From assembly GCF_006539165.1 (NCBI RefSeq), contig NZ_BJMM01000003.1, forward strand, positions 1 through 64,000: a stretch of DNA of 64,000 bases, written 5' to 3'. Positions 57,601 through 64,000 of the stretch are shown here, piece by piece. Both the position numbers and the translations under genes were made by a program. This DNA comes from Streptomyces cacaoi. Its GTDB lineage: Bacteria > Actinomycetota > Actinomycetes > Streptomycetales > Streptomycetaceae. The first letter of the stretch is position 1. Each line of letters begins with the position of its first letter. The notes below the pieces were generated by a model. The model did not search any database. It was not told where the DNA came from and saw nothing but the letters and a program-made list of their open reading frames with translations.

Positions 57601-58246
57601 CCCCGCCCCGCCGGCCCGGCCCGCAGCCACCGCCGGCGCCGTATCCGCTGGATCCGCTGGATCCGCTGTACCCGCTGTACCTGCCGTACCCGGGACGGCC
57701 GTCGCACCGGCGCCCCCGGCCGCTCCGCGCGCACCCGCACCGGAACGGCCCCCGCCCCGCGCCCCGTTCGCGTCCGCCGCGGGAACCTTCGCGGGAATCC
57801 CGGCGCCGGACACCGTCGCCGGGCCCGCCACGACGGACCTGCCCGTGCGGGCCGTCCAGCGCGCCCCGGCGGAAACGCACGGCAGCCCGCACCCGGTGGC
57901 GCAACAGCCGGGCCGCGCAACGGAATCCGGGCGTGCGCCCGGCGCCGACCGCCCGGGGCCCGGCACCGACGCACGGGCCCTGGCGGTGCAGCGGATGGCC
58001 GAGGCAGGGCTGTCCGGGGTGCCCGCGACGCCGGTTCCCGCGCCGGCGCCGCACCCGTCCGCCGGCCGTCCGCCGGGGTCCGAGCCGGACGCCCACCAGC
58101 GGGGCTCCGGGGGCGCGGGCGGTGCGGGCGGTACCGACATCGAGGAACTGGCCCGGCGCCTGATCGAGCCGGTCGGCCGGCTGCTGCGCGCCGAGCTGCG
58201 GCGCGACCGGGAACGCGCCGGGCGGCTGTACGGCGGCCGACGCTGA
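54644..58246 (+). CDS. 1,200-residue disordered CIS protein with spaced VQR motifs
   Basis: An open frame of 1,200 residues, start GTG 54644, four bases after the previous gene. Composition is dominated by Gly, Pro, Ala, Ser, Thr and Arg with long GSG/GATG-type runs (about 195-360). Short ordered islands: residues about 85-130 (SDGLRFRSSLASWQNPRFG and LPSAPPGLLHGVARP) and a C-terminal helix (DIEELARRLIEPVGRLLRAE). Ten VQ motifs of V/A/S/P-VQ-R/K/A type recur, with Gln at 176, 452, 537, 637, 717, 797, 912, 959, 1072 and 1116. Sheath-tube-chaperone-small protein-this gene-tube initiator is the order in which P2-like phages place the tape measure. Tape measure, scaffold or cargo adaptor are all open. 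Confidence 0.75.
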   Translation: MGFLFRRRRRSGAAAAPAREAREARGARPDRGVREARGVHQAREERGVRAEPAGERAVSGGAPPAAVDGWDGGWRRVAPPSTTLSSGALGVSDGLRFRSSLASWQNPRFGTGLGHAVLPSAPPGLLHGVARPVPPSATPPRPASPRSTPLLLRAVRPAPGPDTTAAQGTEPATVVQRAVVEPGSGGAGVSGSGRTPGQGRTSGPGAGSGARRTGATTASRSPGSGSPGSASPGSGSGHTGSGSSRSGHQGSGVTGSGQGSRGAGATGTGTGTGTHGSGRSGYSGRPDHSGRHGSGTTGSTNQGADAGGSGRGHGSGATGSADRGAGPREFGTPGSGRQGLGNAGSGNSGPGAAGSGSASSGTAGGSRAVRPAAVRPVRTGPSLIVARRPAVPLRTLVALRPDGAQDPDDSSPGSRAGRAATAHGDPLPEAAGRRPADAPPPGGTGGAEPSVQRATVDGAVRPTPGDGHGNEPRDGIAEGAADGAGGPRRVRPGLGAPLGALPPGAVPAPASGAGGPSAPEPSAPLPVVGRDTTASVQKAPETGDAPQPKPQEPAGRTPGAGGRTAGAGPSRAGDTRANEVSRDRRPTAPGAEGEPPGSGGSGPRPRRAGIGAPLPSLPSTATTPGPASSAARRAPVQRSAADGAAPSTGPAGQRSSGGLSGRPSGAGRPGGGPSRAGAGNPAGAPASPAGPGATPGGPGGRGQGRAATPGTPSAPVQAPGRRPAPVPLPAPPGPSARPARALLGERSLALNSARPEAFSASAPVPPQGPPLVVPLAWRRTESAGPEPAGDSAPLPVQRAVRGAPAAGSADGAASSRRAAPGRHGDPSSARSRAARRPSRAHGADAAHPDASASGNTGASAAGSTGHANHSAGSGGSPAGTRGTPDGTPPGARLPMPGARAAVHPVEGATAVQRRTVAGQPTVPGPPPSAAHPHPTASGGGSTAPGTLPGRPGPSASVVQRAPRSAGAGPTGDAGSASAPPPVPVVRPAPPARPAATAGAVSAGSAGSAVPAVPAVPGTAVAPAPPAAPRAPAPERPPPRAPFASAAGTFAGIPAPDTVAGPATTDLPVRAVQRAPAETHGSPHPVAQQPGRATESGRAPGADRPGPGTDARALAVQRMAEAGLSGVPATPVPAPAPHPSAGRPPGSEPDAHQRGSGGAGGAGGTDIEELARRLIEPVGRLLRAELRRDRERAGRLYGGRR

Positions 58247-58405
58247 CCGCCGGCACCTCCGGCGGACGGCGGCGGCCCGGTGGCCCGGCGGACGAACGGG
58301 CCGGCGGAACCGGCGGCCGGGCGGCATCGGGGCGCCACCGGGGCGCCACCGGGCCGGCACAGCGCGGTACGGAGAGAGACAGGGAGAGGCAGGGGAGAGG
58401 CAGGG

Positions 58406-58834
58406 ATGGCGACGGACAGCATCTTCGCGACGAGCGTCTTCTTCACGCTCGCCATCGGCGGCAACGATCTGGGGGCGTTCCACACCTGCTCCGGGCTCGG
58501 TGCCGAGGTGGAGATGGAGACCTACGCGGAGGGCGGCAACAACGGCTTCGCCTGGCAGCTCCCGGGCCGGATCACCTGGACGAACATCACGCTGAGCCGC
58601 CCGGTCACCAAGGACACGGCGAAGATCGCGAAGTGGCTCGACGAGATCCTCACCCGGGTCGAGCCGAAGGACGGCGAGATCGTCGCCCTGCGCCCCGATC
58701 TGGGGCGCATCGTCGGCTGGCAGGTCCTCGGCATCGTTCCGGTGCGCTGGCAGGGGCCCTCGTTCGACCCGGCCAGCTCCCAACCGGCGGTCGAGACGCT
58801 GGAGATCGCACACGAGGGGCTGCGGCCGTCATGA
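58406..58834 (+). CDS. tube-initiator protein (Cis5-like)
   Basis: A 142-residue tail-tube-like protein that differs from Cis1: FFTLAIGGNDLGAFHTCSGL, LPGRITWTNITLSRPVTKDT and a C-terminal WQGPSFDPASSQPAVETLEI. In Afp/Pvc particles a diverged tube paralogue (Afp5) links the tube to the spike hub. Start ATG 58406 follows GGGGAGAGGCAGGG. It is separated from the large disordered protein gene by 159 bases. Confidence 0.88.
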   Translation: MATDSIFATSVFFTLAIGGNDLGAFHTCSGLGAEVEMETYAEGGNNGFAWQLPGRITWTNITLSRPVTKDTAKIAKWLDEILTRVEPKDGEIVALRPDLGRIVGWQVLGIVPVRWQGPSFDPASSQPAVETLEIAHEGLRPS

Positions 58835-58952
58835 CCCGGTACGGGAGCGGCCCCGGAAGACCCCGCGCGCCCGTCGCGTCCACCGCGCTCATCGCGGCCC
58901 GCGCGCCCGTCGCGTCCCCCGCACCCCGGAGCGGACCGGAAGGAGGAGCCCT

Positions 58953-59672
58953 GTGCCATCCGCATCCCGGAAGAGCCGTGCGCGCGCTCGGTTGACCATC
59001 ATGGAACCGCCCGCGGCCGTCGGCGCCCGGCCCGGCGGCACCCTCGCGCGGCTGTCGCTCCAGTTCAACCCCGCGACGCTCGCCCTGAGCAAGCGGACCG
59101 AGTGGCGCCGCACCCCGTCGCGCATGGCGGGGCAGTCCGCGCTGCCGGAGTTCGTCGGCAGCGGGCCGCGCTCGCTGTCCCTGGACGTCTTCCTCGACGC
59201 GACGGCCGCACACGACAACTCGGTCGAGAAGGCGGTGCGGCAGCTGATGACGGCGTGTGTGCCCACGCGCGCCAGCCTGGCCCGCAAGAAGCCGGCGAGC
59301 CCCTGGGTGCGCTTCGACTGGGGAACGTCGAAGACGACCTCGTTCGACGGCGTGCTCAGCGATCTGTCCGTCTCCTACACGCTGTTCGACGTCGACGGGA
59401 CGCCGCTGCGGGCCACGTGCAGCCTCAGCATCGAGGAGGCGAGCGTCGACCCGCCCGGCCAGAACCCCACCTCGGGCGCGCGCGAGGCCCGCAGCACGCA
59501 CCGGGTGGTCGCCGGGGACAGCCTGCCGCTGCTGGCCTGGCGGGAGTACGGCGACCCCACCGCCTGGCGCACCATCGCCGAGGCGAACGACATCGACGAC
59601 CCGATGGTGCTCACGCCCGGTACGGAGCTGGTCGTACCCGGCACGGCGGACCCGGCGGGGGAGGAGACATGA
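58953..59672 (+). CDS. cis7: Cis7, LysM-domain hub protein
   Basis: A 239-residue protein. The N-terminal domain (LSLQFNPATLALSKRTEWRR, GPRSLSLDVFLDATA) resembles the gp53/gpX-like hub proteins, and the C-terminal LysM domain (about 178-230: HRVVAGDSLPLLAWREYGDP, ELVVPG) is typical of Afp7/Pvc7, where it locks the spike to the tube rather than binding peptidoglycan. GGAAGGAGGAG precedes GTG 58953. Stop overlaps the spike gene by 4 bases. Confidence 0.9.
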   Translation: MPSASRKSRARARLTIMEPPAAVGARPGGTLARLSLQFNPATLALSKRTEWRRTPSRMAGQSALPEFVGSGPRSLSLDVFLDATAAHDNSVEKAVRQLMTACVPTRASLARKKPASPWVRFDWGTSKTTSFDGVLSDLSVSYTLFDVDGTPLRATCSLSIEEASVDPPGQNPTSGAREARSTHRVVAGDSLPLLAWREYGDPTAWRTIAEANDIDDPMVLTPGTELVVPGTADPAGEET

Positions 59673-61450
59673 GCACTCCGCAGGCCCGCGGCGGGCGCGC
59701 CTTCGCCGCCGACCCGGTCGTCGAGATGCCCGGCGAACTGCCGCGGCACTGGGTGACCCAGCTGGTCAGCTGTGTCGTCGACGAGAACGTCGGGCTGCCC
59801 GACGCCGCCGTGCTGACCTACCGCGACCCGGACCACGAACTGCTCGCCGCCACCGGCGTCACCCTCGGCACCCGGCTGAAGGTGTCCGTGGTCACGGCCC
59901 AGGGGAACGCCAGGGAACAGCTGTTCAGCGGGGAGGTGACCGCCGTCGAGCTGGACAGCGACACCACCGGTTCGTTCACCGTCGTGCGGGCGCTCTCCCG
60001 GCTGCACCGGCTCCAGCGCGGCCGGAAGGTGGTGGCCTACCGCAACATGACGACCGCGGCCATCGTCCGCAAGGTCGCCGCGGGCGCCGGACTGGCCGTC
60101 GGGCGGGTCGAGGCGGCGCGGGTCACCCACAAGCAGCTGTCCCAGGCCAACGTCTCGGACTGGGAGTTCCTCCAGCAGCTCGCGGGCGAGAGCGGCGCAC
60201 AGGTACGGATGGACGACAAGGAACGGCTGGAGTTCGTCCGCCCGGAGCGCGCCGCCTCGGCGCCCGCACCGTCCACCCCCGCCACCAGCAGCCCGCTCGT
60301 CCTCCAGTACGGCCGCAACCTGCTCGCACTGCGCGCCGCCCTCACCGGCTCCGAAGGCGCGGCCCGCGTGGAGGTCCGCGGCTGGAACGTGGAGACCAAA
60401 CGGCCGTTGACGGCGCGGCAGCCGTCGGTGCGCAGCGACACCGTGCGCCCCGGTATGAACCCCTCGGAGGCGAGCAGGGCGTTCGGCGCCACCGCCCGGA
60501 CGACCGTCGCCGACACGCCCTACCGCACCCAGGCCGAGGCCGCCGCCGTCGCCGACTCCCTGGCGGACGCGGTGAGTTCGGGGTTCGGCGAGGTCGAGGC
60601 GGTCGCCGAGGGCGATCCCCGGCTGCGTGCCGGCCGGGCCGTCGCCCTGGGCAACGTGGGCGCCGACTTCTCCGGCCGCTACACGGCGACCGCGGCGCGG
60701 CACGTCCTCGAACCGCACGGCGGATACCGGACCACGGTGTCGGTGAGCGCCACCCCGGACCGCTCGCTCGCCGGGCTGACCGCCGGTGCGGCCGCCCCGG
60801 CCCGCGGCCCGCGCATGCCCGGCCTCGCCATCGGCGTGGTCACCGACATCCGTGAGGCCGCCGGCGGCCAACGCGGCTGGGTGCGGCTGACGTTCCCGTG
60901 GCTGGACGACGCGTATGTGACGGACTGGGTGCGTACCGTCCAGTGGGGCGGGAAGGGCGGCGGCGGTGTCTTCAGCCCCGAGGTCAACGACGAGGTGCTG
61001 GTCGGCTTCGAGCAGGGGCTGCTCGACCACCCGTATGTGCTCGGCGGGCTGTACAACGGGGTCGACAAGCCGTCACCGCACGAGGTGCCGCTCGTCGACC
61101 GCACCAGCGGCAAGGTCAACCGCCGCTCGCTGGTCTCGCGCAAGGGCCACCGGCTGGAGCTGCTCGACACCCCGCGGGGCGTCTCCGGCGTCCGGCTGGC
61201 CAGCGGCGACAAGCGGCTGACGGTCACCCTGGACGAGCGGCGCGGCGAGATCGCCCTCAACGTGTCGGACCGGAGCGGGGCCCGTTCCCTCAGCTCCCTG
61301 ACGCTGTCGCAGTCCGGCATCACCCTCGACGCGGGCACCGGAGAGGTCCGGGTGAAGGGGCGCGCCGTCACCGTCGACGGCACCTCGCGGCTCTCGCTCG
61401 ACGGCGGGCTGCTGGCCACGCTCAAGGCCAAACTCATCCGCCTCAACTGA
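59669..61450 (+). CDS. cis8: Cis8, VgrG-like spike protein
   Basis: A 593-residue fusion of gp27- and gp5-like domains. The hub part (about 1-365) has VVAYRNMTTAAIVRKVA and SDWEFLQQLAGESGAQVRM. An OB-fold (about 385-470: GLAIGVVTDIREAAGGQRGW, VNDEVLVGFEQGLLDHPYVL) precedes the triple-stranded beta spike (LVSRKGHRLELLDTPRGVSG onwards). The spike is short and carries no C-terminal effector domain. Start ATG 59669 overlaps the cis7 stop. Confidence 0.93.
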   Translation: MSTPQARGGRAFAADPVVEMPGELPRHWVTQLVSCVVDENVGLPDAAVLTYRDPDHELLAATGVTLGTRLKVSVVTAQGNAREQLFSGEVTAVELDSDTTGSFTVVRALSRLHRLQRGRKVVAYRNMTTAAIVRKVAAGAGLAVGRVEAARVTHKQLSQANVSDWEFLQQLAGESGAQVRMDDKERLEFVRPERAASAPAPSTPATSSPLVLQYGRNLLALRAALTGSEGAARVEVRGWNVETKRPLTARQPSVRSDTVRPGMNPSEASRAFGATARTTVADTPYRTQAEAAAVADSLADAVSSGFGEVEAVAEGDPRLRAGRAVALGNVGADFSGRYTATAARHVLEPHGGYRTTVSVSATPDRSLAGLTAGAAAPARGPRMPGLAIGVVTDIREAAGGQRGWVRLTFPWLDDAYVTDWVRTVQWGGKGGGGVFSPEVNDEVLVGFEQGLLDHPYVLGGLYNGVDKPSPHEVPLVDRTSGKVNRRSLVSRKGHRLELLDTPRGVSGVRLASGDKRLTVTLDERRGEIALNVSDRSGARSLSSLTLSQSGITLDAGTGEVRVKGRAVTVDGTSRLSLDGGLLATLKAKLIRLN

Positions 61451-61468
61451 CGCTCCCCTGCCCGCCGT

Positions 61469-61590
61469 CGACGCACGACCGACCGCACCGCCCCGACCGA
61501 CGCACGACCGACCGCCCCGCACCGCCCGACCTTTCCCCCGATTTTCCGCCCGACCTTTCCCCCGATTTTCCGCCCGTCCTTTCCGACCGA
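61469..61590 (+). repeat. short tandem repeats in the spike-PAAR spacer
   Basis: Two adjacent repeat families within the 236-base gap. A 29-bp period unit starting CGACGCACGACCGACCGC at 61469 recurs at 61498; a 24-bp unit starting CCGCCCGACCTTTCCCCCGA occurs at 61522 and 61546, with a partial third copy at 61570. Pyrimidine-rich and non-coding. It may mark slippage, or an mRNA spacing element within the operon. Confidence 0.8.
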
Positions 61591-61686
61591 AGCGCGGCCG
61601 ACCGGACCGCCCCGACCGATCGTTGCGACGGTACGCCCCGCGGCGCACCGTCCCTGTGCCCCACCGGAGCAAGGAGAGTCACCACG

Positions 61687-62001
61687 ATGCCCCCCGCAGC
61701 CCGCACCGGAGACGCCACGTCCGACGGCGGCGTCATCGGCACCCCGCCGCCCGGCAGCATGCCCCGCGTCTCCACCGTCCTCGTCGCCGGCCGGCCCGCC
61801 GCCGTCGTCGGAAGCATGGTCACCTGCGCGCCGCACGCCGAACTCGGGCCGGCGAACGTCCTGTTGCCCGACCCCGCGACCGCCCTCACCGGCCAGGTGC
61901 TGATCGGCGGACTGCCCGCGGCGTGTGTGCGCAACCCCACCGCGTGCGGGGCGAGAGTGGTGAGCGGGGCACCCACCGTGCTGATCGGGGGGCCGCTGTG
62001 A
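61687..62001 (+). CDS. cis10: Cis10, PAAR-type spike tip
   Basis: A 104-residue PAAR-repeat protein: DGGVIGTPPPGSMPRVSTVL, VVGSMVTCAPHAELGPANVL and GARVVSGAPTVLIGGPL. It sharpens the spike and may carry a metal via the CAPH and Cys/His positions. AAGGAGAG precedes ATG 61687. The stop overlaps the gp25-like gene by 4 bases. Confidence 0.92.
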   Translation: MPPAARTGDATSDGGVIGTPPPGSMPRVSTVLVAGRPAAVVGSMVTCAPHAELGPANVLLPDPATALTGQVLIGGLPAACVRNPTACGARVVSGAPTVLIGGPL

Positions 62002-62432
62002 GCGACCGGTTCATCGGGCGCGGCTGGGCCTTTCCGCTGCGCGTCGGGCCGACCGGCGGCATCGGCATGGTCGAGCGCGACCGGGAGATCGCGGAGGCGA
62101 TCCGGCTGGTGCTGGGCACGGCGCCCGGCGAGCGGCCGATGCGGCCCGAGTTCGGCTGCGGCATCCACGACCACGTCTTCGACCCGACGGACGGGGCCAC
62201 CGCCGGGCGGATCGCCGAGGAGGTCCGGGTGGCGCTCGACCGCTGGGAGCCGCGCATCGAGGTCACCGATGTGACCGTCGCGTTCGACGCCGTCGACGAC
62301 GGCACCCTCTACATCGATGTGCGCTACACCGTGCGGGCCACCAACGACCGGCGCAATCTGGTGTTCCCCTTCTACTCGATCCCCTCGGCACCGGAGGCGG
62401 ACCCGTCCGCGCGGGACACGGGGGTGCGCTGA
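61998..62432 (+). CDS. cis9: Cis9, GPW/gp25 baseplate wedge protein
   Basis: A 144-residue gp25-like protein: RGWAFPLRVGPTGGIGMVER, the signature PGERPMRPEFGCGIHDHVF and DVRYTVRATNDRRNLVFPFY. It initiates sheath assembly at the baseplate. GTG 61998 overlaps the PAAR stop; its stop overlaps the next start by one base (TGATG). Order is PAAR then gp25, inverted relative to Afp. Confidence 0.93.
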   Translation: MSDRFIGRGWAFPLRVGPTGGIGMVERDREIAEAIRLVLGTAPGERPMRPEFGCGIHDHVFDPTDGATAGRIAEEVRVALDRWEPRIEVTDVTVAFDAVDDGTLYIDVRYTVRATNDRRNLVFPFYSIPSAPEADPSARDTGVR

Positions 62433-64000
62433 TGGCGCTGCCCTCACCCCATCTGGACGACCGGCGGTTCCAGCAGCTCGTCGACGAGGCGAAGCGCTAT
62501 GTGCAGCAGCGCGCGCCGGAGTGGACCGATCACAACGTCTCCGACCCGGGCGTCACCCTCATCGAGACCTTCGCCTACATGGTCGACCAGCTCCTCTACC
62601 GCCTCAACCGGGTGCCCGAGAAGAACTACGCCGCCTTTCTCGACCTGTTGGGGGTGCGGCTCTTCCCGCCCACGGCGGCCACCGGCGAGGTCGACTTCTG
62701 GCTGTCGGCGCCGCAGCCCGAGACGGTGCTGCTCCCCGCCGGAACGGAGGTGGCGGCGCCCTCGCGGGGCGAGGCCGAGGACGTGGTGGTCTTCTCCACC
62801 ACCGAGGAACTGCCCATCGTCCCCAGCGAGTTGACCCGGCTGGTGACCTCCCCCGCCTCCGGGGAGCAGACGGACCGCACGGGCACCCTCGCCGAGGGCG
62901 CGGACGTCCCCTGCTTCCAGGCGCAGCCGGCGGCGGGGGACGCGCTGCTGTTCGGGCTGCCGACGGCCGTGCCGCGCTGCGTCGTCGTGGTGCGGCTCGA
63001 CAGCAGGGTCGAGGGAGTCGGCGTCGACCCGCGCCATCCGCCGCTGGTGTGGGAGGCATGGGACGGCGCCCGGTGGGCCGGGTGCGAGACCGCGTCCGAC
63101 ACCACCGGCGGCCTCAACCGGCCCGGCGAGGTGGTGGTGTTCGTCCCGGCGGCGCACACGGCCTCCGTCGTCGCCGGTGTCCGCGCCGGCTGGCTGCGCT
63201 GCCGGGTCACCCCGCCGGAGCGCGGCCAGCCGTTCTACTCGGAGTCGCCGACGGTCCGGGAGGCCGAGGTGTTCACCGTCGGCGGCACCGCGACGGTCGA
63301 GCACGCCGAAACCGTGCACGACGTCCCCCTGGGCGTCTCCGAAGGGATCCCGGGCCAGCGCTTCACGCTCAGCAGGCCCCCGGTGCTGCTCGACGGCGCG
63401 CCGCCCGTCGTGGAGGTGTCGTCCGGCGAGGGCTGGCAGACCTGGACGCCCGTCGAGCACTTCGGCGCCTCCGCGCCCGGCGACCGGCACGTCGTGATCG
63501 ACGCCGCACACGGCGAGTTCGCCTTCCCGCCCGCGGTACGCGAACAGGACGGCACGCTGCGCACCTACGGCGCCGTGCCCCCCAAGGGCGCCCGCCTCCG
63601 GGTGCCGCGCTACCGCACCGGAGGCGGCGCCGCCGGCAATGTCGCGCGCGGCGCGATCTCGGTGCTGCGCAGCTCGGTTCCGTACGTCGCCAGGGTGGAC
63701 AACCGGGAGGCGGCGCGCGGCGGCGTCGACGGCGAGACCGTGGAGAACGCGAAGCTGCGGGCGCCGCACATGCTCCGGATGCAGGAGCGGGCGGTCACCG
63801 CCGAGGACCACGAGCGGATCGCCCGGCAGGCCGCGCCCTCGGTCCGCCGGGTGTGCTGCCTGCCGGCCCGCGCCGGGGAGGCCGGTGCCGTGCGCGTCCT
63901 GGTCGTGCCCGACGCGGTCGCCGACGACGGGGACCGGCTGCGGTTCGAGCAGCTGATCCCCTCCGAGCAGGTGCTCTCCGCGATCGCCGCACAGCTCGAC
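62432..64000 (+). CDS. cis11: Cis11, baseplate J-like protein (3' end beyond window)
   Basis: At least 523 residues, open to the right edge. The start MALPSPHLDDRRFQQLVDEA and the SDPGVTLIETFAYMVDQLLY motif are those of the gp6/Afp11-type baseplate wedge protein. The visible C-terminal part includes the AEDHERIARQAAPSVRRV block of baseplate J. ATG 62432 is reached by a TGATG stop-start junction. The remaining wedge, fibre and effector genes would lie to the right of the window. Confidence 0.9.
   Translation, partial: MALPSPHLDDRRFQQLVDEAKRYVQQRAPEWTDHNVSDPGVTLIETFAYMVDQLLYRLNRVPEKNYAAFLDLLGVRLFPPTAATGEVDFWLSAPQPETVLLPAGTEVAAPSRGEAEDVVVFSTTEELPIVPSELTRLVTSPASGEQTDRTGTLAEGADVPCFQAQPAAGDALLFGLPTAVPRCVVVVRLDSRVEGVGVDPRHPPLVWEAWDGARWAGCETASDTTGGLNRPGEVVVFVPAAHTASVVAGVRAGWLRCRVTPPERGQPFYSESPTVREAEVFTVGGTATVEHAETVHDVPLGVSEGIPGQRFTLSRPPVLLDGAPPVVEVSSGEGWQTWTPVEHFGASAPGDRHVVIDAAHGEFAFPPAVREQDGTLRTYGAVPPKGARLRVPRYRTGGGAAGNVARGAISVLRSSVPYVARVDNREAARGGVDGETVENAKLRAPHMLRMQERAVTAEDHERIARQAAPSVRRVCCLPARAGEAGAVRVLVVPDAVADDGDRLRFEQLIPSEQVLSAIAAQLD

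Noticed and set aside
48746..64000. Prophage interpretation of the tail-like genes
   Set aside because: No terminase, portal, capsid, lysis or integrase gene is present. DUF4255 cap, Pvc15-type ATPase, LysM hub and PAAR define a contractile injection system instead.

Overview
The window is high-GC chromosomal DNA (frequent GTG and one TTG start, GGAGG-type ribosome sites, genes coupled by 4-base ATGA/GTGA overlaps). Gene content and order point to Streptomyces or a very close relative. I see no rRNA, tRNA, CRISPR array, insertion sequence, integrase or phage capsid gene. Everything here is read from sequence and family knowledge; no database search was run.

Region 1 (about 0.1-14.5 kb) is a conserved actinobacterial housekeeping block: CDP-alcohol phosphatidyltransferase, mannose-1-phosphate guanylyltransferase/mutase-like protein, DUF881 - small basic protein - DUF881, a GarA-like FHA protein, FtsR-like MerR, DUF151 bifunctional nuclease, a second MerR, DNA polymerase IV, a PRC-barrel protein, a tandem glycine riboswitch and gcvP. 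The order matches the Mycobacterium tuberculosis pgsA2-garA-gcvB neighbourhood, but gcvH is absent and dinB plus the PRC-barrel gene are inserted.

Region 2 (14.3-23.5 kb) holds a DUF5999 protein, a lineage-specific hypothetical, a GCS2-type glutamate-cysteine ligase-like enzyme, an exported substrate-binding/VWA protein, a CPBP protease, a YihY/BrkB membrane protein, a PadR regulator with a palindromic promoter, and a Clp N-domain protein.

Region 3 (23.7-32.9 kb) looks like a complete sugar uptake and oxidation module. An IclR regulator is coupled to an SMP-30 lactonase. Facing it is a six-gene operon: enolase-superfamily dehydratase, zinc dehydrogenase, U32-like protein, and a ChvE-type lipoprotein, ATPase and permease. 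A shared GTTCGGTATYYCGAA-like element precedes both transcription units, which suggests IclR controls both. The chemistry implied is aldose to lactone to aldonate to 2-keto-3-deoxy acid.

Region 4 (33.0-42.8 kb) is a run of small regulator/enzyme pairs: an EamA exporter, a MocR regulator divergent from a flavin-binding PNPOx-like protein, a second PNPOx-like protein, an isochorismatase-like protein lacking the usual catalytic residues, a MazG-like protein, an SDR operon divergent from a LysR regulator, a secreted endonuclease I, and a MarR regulator (three tandem 15-bp repeats over its promoter) followed by a TetX-like flavin monooxygenase.

Region 5 (43.1-64.0 kb, running off the right edge) is a Streptomyces-type contractile injection system (CIS). 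It opens with a membrane-anchored accessory protein, a divergent LuxR-type regulator and a large exported beta-propeller protein. The structural genes follow: Cis16 cap, Cis15 AAA+ ATPase, Cis2 sheath, Cis1 tube, two small chaperone-like proteins, a 1,200-residue disordered protein, then tube initiator, LysM protein, spike, PAAR tip, gp25 wedge and baseplate-J protein (truncated by the window). The least explained parts are the 1,200-residue protein, which sits where phages encode the tape measure and carries ten spaced VQ-containing motifs (nine of them VQR or VQK), and the exported propeller translationally coupled to a cytoplasmic machine.
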